Shown: positions 41,874-43,638 of the stretch, in pieces
Layout: each line of letters begins with the position of its first letter
How positions within the stretch are numbered: position 1 is the stretch's first letter
DNA from: Lentisphaeria bacterium
GTDB taxonomy: Bacteria > Verrucomicrobiota > Lentisphaeria > Victivallales > Victivallaceae
Length of the DNA stretch: 43,638 nucleotides
Direction of reading: 5' to 3'
Assembly (NCBI GenBank): GCA_017414565.1
Contig: JAFQLP010000109.1
Span: forward strand, 1-43,638
Position numbers and translations under genes: made by a program
The notes under the pieces: model-generated
What the model was told of the DNA's origin: nothing
Database searches by the model: none
The model's input: the letters and a program-made list of their open reading frames with translations, nothing else

Positions 41874-43034
41874 GTGAAATACGCTATTGCCGTCTTTGTT
41901 TTGTCCGTTGCCATGACAGTCGCCGCCCGTGATTTGCGCCCCGGCCCGATCCATTACGAAGAACCGGAATCCGCCCCGGTAGTGACCGAAACCGGCTTTG
42001 CCGCCTGGCGGCCCGATCCATCTGCCGCCATGCCGCCGGATGGTGCGGCCGCACGCTGGGCCATCGCCGGCCGCACGCTTGACTGGCAACCGTCTCCCGA
42101 TCCCGGCCGCGGCGGAGATGCCGCCCGCATTCCGGATGCCGCCCTGACGGACGATGGCTCCGCTCTGCTGTTGTTGGAAACGATCGGGACCGCCCCCGGT
42201 CCATGGGCCACCAGACTGCTGATTTTTTCGGTTGCGGCCAAACGGATCGTCAATATGCTCCGGCTGGAAAATCACCGTTTTACCGCACTGGAGGAATTGC
42301 CGGACGACCGGCTGCTGCTGATCGCCGCCGGAGAAACCGGAACCACGCTGACGATCCTTGAATTGCCATCCGGCCAAATCCTGACCACCCGGCACGATCT
42401 GCCGGTAATCTCCGGCCACGCCACCGCCAACGGCAAACTCTGGCTCAAAGAAAAGACGACTGACCGGATAACGATTTTCGACCTCAACCGGCAACTGGAA
42501 TCCATCGGCACCATTACCGCCAACCATCCGGGGGGATCTCTGGCCGTCTCCGCGGACGGCTCGGTATTGCTCCATTTCGCTGCCGATCCGGTTTTTTACA
42601 CCGTTGTCGGGCAACCCGATACGCCGCTGCCGGAGGGGGTTCGACCCGCCTGTGCCCTGCCATTGGATGACCGGGCGGAAACGGTCCTGATCTACGCCGA
42701 AAATGCACCGGCCGGATTGTTGATCCGGGGACAATTCCATCCGATTGCGGAACGCGCCGGAGGTACCGCGGCCCGCCGGGGCGAAACGGTTTTTCTGGGA
42801 TTGCAGCGGCAACACGCCATTGCCCTGCTGCAGCAGCCGCCGATCCGGGGAACGGGCCTGCAAAACCCGGCTCCGGGCTGCCGTCCTGTCACCCGGGGCG
42901 AACCGGTCCGGCTTTTCTGCGATCCGGCCGATCCGCGGGCGGTCTTTGTGCTGGATCACCGGGCCAATTTTTACCGGATGATGCCGCCCGACCGCGGCCG
43001 CCGCTGGCGCAAAGAACTGCTGTTGACGCCGTAA
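41874..43034 (+). CDS. Secreted protein with beta-propeller-like repeats, unknown function
   Basis: A 386-residue exported protein. A GTG start at 41874 is chosen over ATG 41808 because GGAG (41863-41866) lies seven bases before it and a clean signal peptide begins there (KYAIAVFVLSVAMTVAA, cut before RDLRP). The mature part has recurring segments such as DAALTDDGSALLLLETI, ELPDDRLLLIAAGETGTTLTILE and GSLAVSADGSVLLHF, spaced 40-60 residues apart, as in WD40/YVTN-like propellers. I do not recognise a named family. It is followed after six bases by the convergent prfB. Confidence 0.65.
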   Translation: MKYAIAVFVLSVAMTVAARDLRPGPIHYEEPESAPVVTETGFAAWRPDPSAAMPPDGAAARWAIAGRTLDWQPSPDPGRGGDAARIPDAALTDDGSALLLLETIGTAPGPWATRLLIFSVAAKRIVNMLRLENHRFTALEELPDDRLLLIAAGETGTTLTILELPSGQILTTRHDLPVISGHATANGKLWLKEKTTDRITIFDLNRQLESIGTITANHPGGSLAVSADGSVLLHFAADPVFYTVVGQPDTPLPEGVRPACALPLDDRAETVLIYAENAPAGLLIRGQFHPIAERAGGTAARRGETVFLGLQRQHAIALLQQPPIRGTGLQNPAPGCRPVTRGEPVRLFCDPADPRAVFVLDHRANFYRMMPPDRGRRWRKELLLTP

Positions 43035-43040
43035 CGGGGA

Positions 43041-43638
43041 CTATTCGCGGCGGATACCGCGGACAAATCCTTCGATGAATTCCTGAATATCACCATCCAG
43101 CACACCGGCGGTATCGCTGGTTTCGATCCCGGTACGGAGGTCTTTCACCATCTGATACGGCTGAAGCACATACGAGCGGATCTGACTGCCCCAGCCATTT
43201 TCCACTTTTTCACCGCGGATCGCATCGGCTTCATCGCGCCGCTGTTCCAGCCGCAGGGTGTACAATTTGGCTTTCAGCATGTTCATGGCGGTCGCCCGGT
43301 TTTTGTGCTGGGACCGTTCATTCTGGCAACTGACCACGATCCCGGTCGGCAGGTGGGTAATCCGGACCGCGCTGTCGGTGGTATTGACATGCTGACCACC
43401 GGCTCCGCTGGAGCGGTAGGTGTCGATACGGAGATCGTTTTCGTCGATTTCCACCTCGATATCGTCATCAATCTCCGGAAAAACATCCACCGAAACAAAC
43501 GAGGTGTGCCGTCTGGCGTTGCTGTCGAAGGGGGAGATCCGGACCAGCCGGTGGACACCTTTTTCGCTCTTCATATAGCCGTAGGCAAAAGGCCCTTCCA
43601 CCTTCATCGTCACACTCTTGATACCGGCTTCTTCGCCC
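43041..43638 (-). CDS. prfB: Peptide chain release factor 2, C-terminal part
   Basis: The 3' 199 codons are present; the gene continues beyond the right edge. The visible part has the RF2 tripeptide SPF ([16 protein letters not shown]) that reads UGA and UAA, and the GGQ loop in [18 protein letters not shown]. The C-terminal helix [15 protein letters not shown] closes it. The programmed-frameshift region near the start of many prfB genes lies outside the window. Full-length RF2 proteins have about 365 residues, so just over half is here. Confidence 0.97.
   Translation of the reverse strand, partial: GEEAGIKSVTMKVEGPFAYGYMKSEKGVHRLVRISPFDSNARRHTSFVSVDVFPEIDDDIEVEIDENDLRIDTYRSSGAGGQHVNTTDSAVRITHLPTGIVVSCQNERSQHKNRATAMNMLKAKLYTLRLEQRRDEADAIRGEKVENGWGSQIRSYVLQPYQMVKDLRTGIETSDTAGVLDGDIQEFIEGFVRGIRRE

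Noticed and set aside
1-43638. CRISPR arrays, IS elements, tRNA and rRNA genes
   Set aside because: I saw no regularly spaced repeats, no transposase motifs with terminal repeats, and no cloverleaf or rRNA-like segment in the short intergenic gaps. Scanning by eye could miss a degenerate element.

Overview
The window is about 43.6 kb of gene-dense, GC-rich bacterial chromosome with no rRNA, tRNA, phage, IS or CRISPR feature that I could find. Several features point to the PVC superphylum and most probably Lentisphaerota (Victivallales-like): a pseudopilin of the H-x-DG type with an '[14 protein letters not shown]' helix, a small secreted protein resembling the exosortase-associated TIGR04073 family, secreted Sel1-repeat proteins and a eukaryote-type glycogen branching enzyme. 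This assignment is an inference from family recognition, not from a marker-gene tree.

Layout, left to right. (1) 1-2.7 kb: a truncated Wzz/YveK-like chain-length protein on the minus strand, divergent from a GT-C/GT39-like membrane glycosyltransferase. (2) 2.8-11.4 kb, plus strand: gyrA and folP, then cdaA-cdaR (c-di-AMP synthesis), a SurA/PpiD-like membrane-anchored chaperone, speD and a secreted Sel1 protein, joined mostly by overlapping stops and starts. (3) 19.8-11.4 kb, minus strand: a glycogen operon of stand-alone CBM48 protein, glgP, glgA, glgB and a membrane histidine kinase. (4) 20.1-22.5 kb, plus strand: a pseudopilin with a near-consensus promoter and its own intrinsic terminator, followed within 25 bases by an O-antigen-ligase/O-oligosaccharyltransferase-like membrane protein. 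(5) 22.6-26.3 kb, plus strand: a promoter and a three-gene cluster of a DUF4091/GH123-like protein, a DapB-like amine dehydrogenase and a GT-B glycosyltransferase. (6) 31.0-26.4 kb, minus strand: queF, argJ, purQ, argC and an M42 aminopeptidase. (7) 31.2-37.9 kb, plus strand: a small secreted protein with promoter and terminator, then rimO, pgsA, a GntR/sugar-sensor-like regulator, a small membrane protein and a large secreted LamG-like plus Sel1 protein. (8) 41.8-37.9 kb, minus strand: an NtrB-like kinase, a GtrB/DPM1-like glycosyltransferase, a GGQ release-factor-like protein and a degenerate ThiE-HAD fusion. (9) 41.9-43.6 kb: a secreted propeller-like protein and, convergent to it, the 3' part of prfB.

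Many start codons had to be moved downstream of the longest open frame to fit Shine-Dalgarno sites and overlaps (folP, speD, glgB, CBM48, ligase, argC, purQ, argJ, LamG-Sel1, RF-like, propeller). Seven promoters fit TTGnnn-N16/17-TATATT-like hexamers, which indicates an ordinary sigma-70-type core signal in this genome.

The most system-like locus is the pseudopilin-terminator-ligase pair at 20.0-22.5 kb, which recalls the pilA-pilO/tfpO pilin-glycosylation arrangement of Pseudomonas. Next are the kinase-terminated glycogen operon with a eukaryote-type branching enzyme, and the ThiE-HAD fusion. All functional statements rest on motif recognition by eye; no database search was run.
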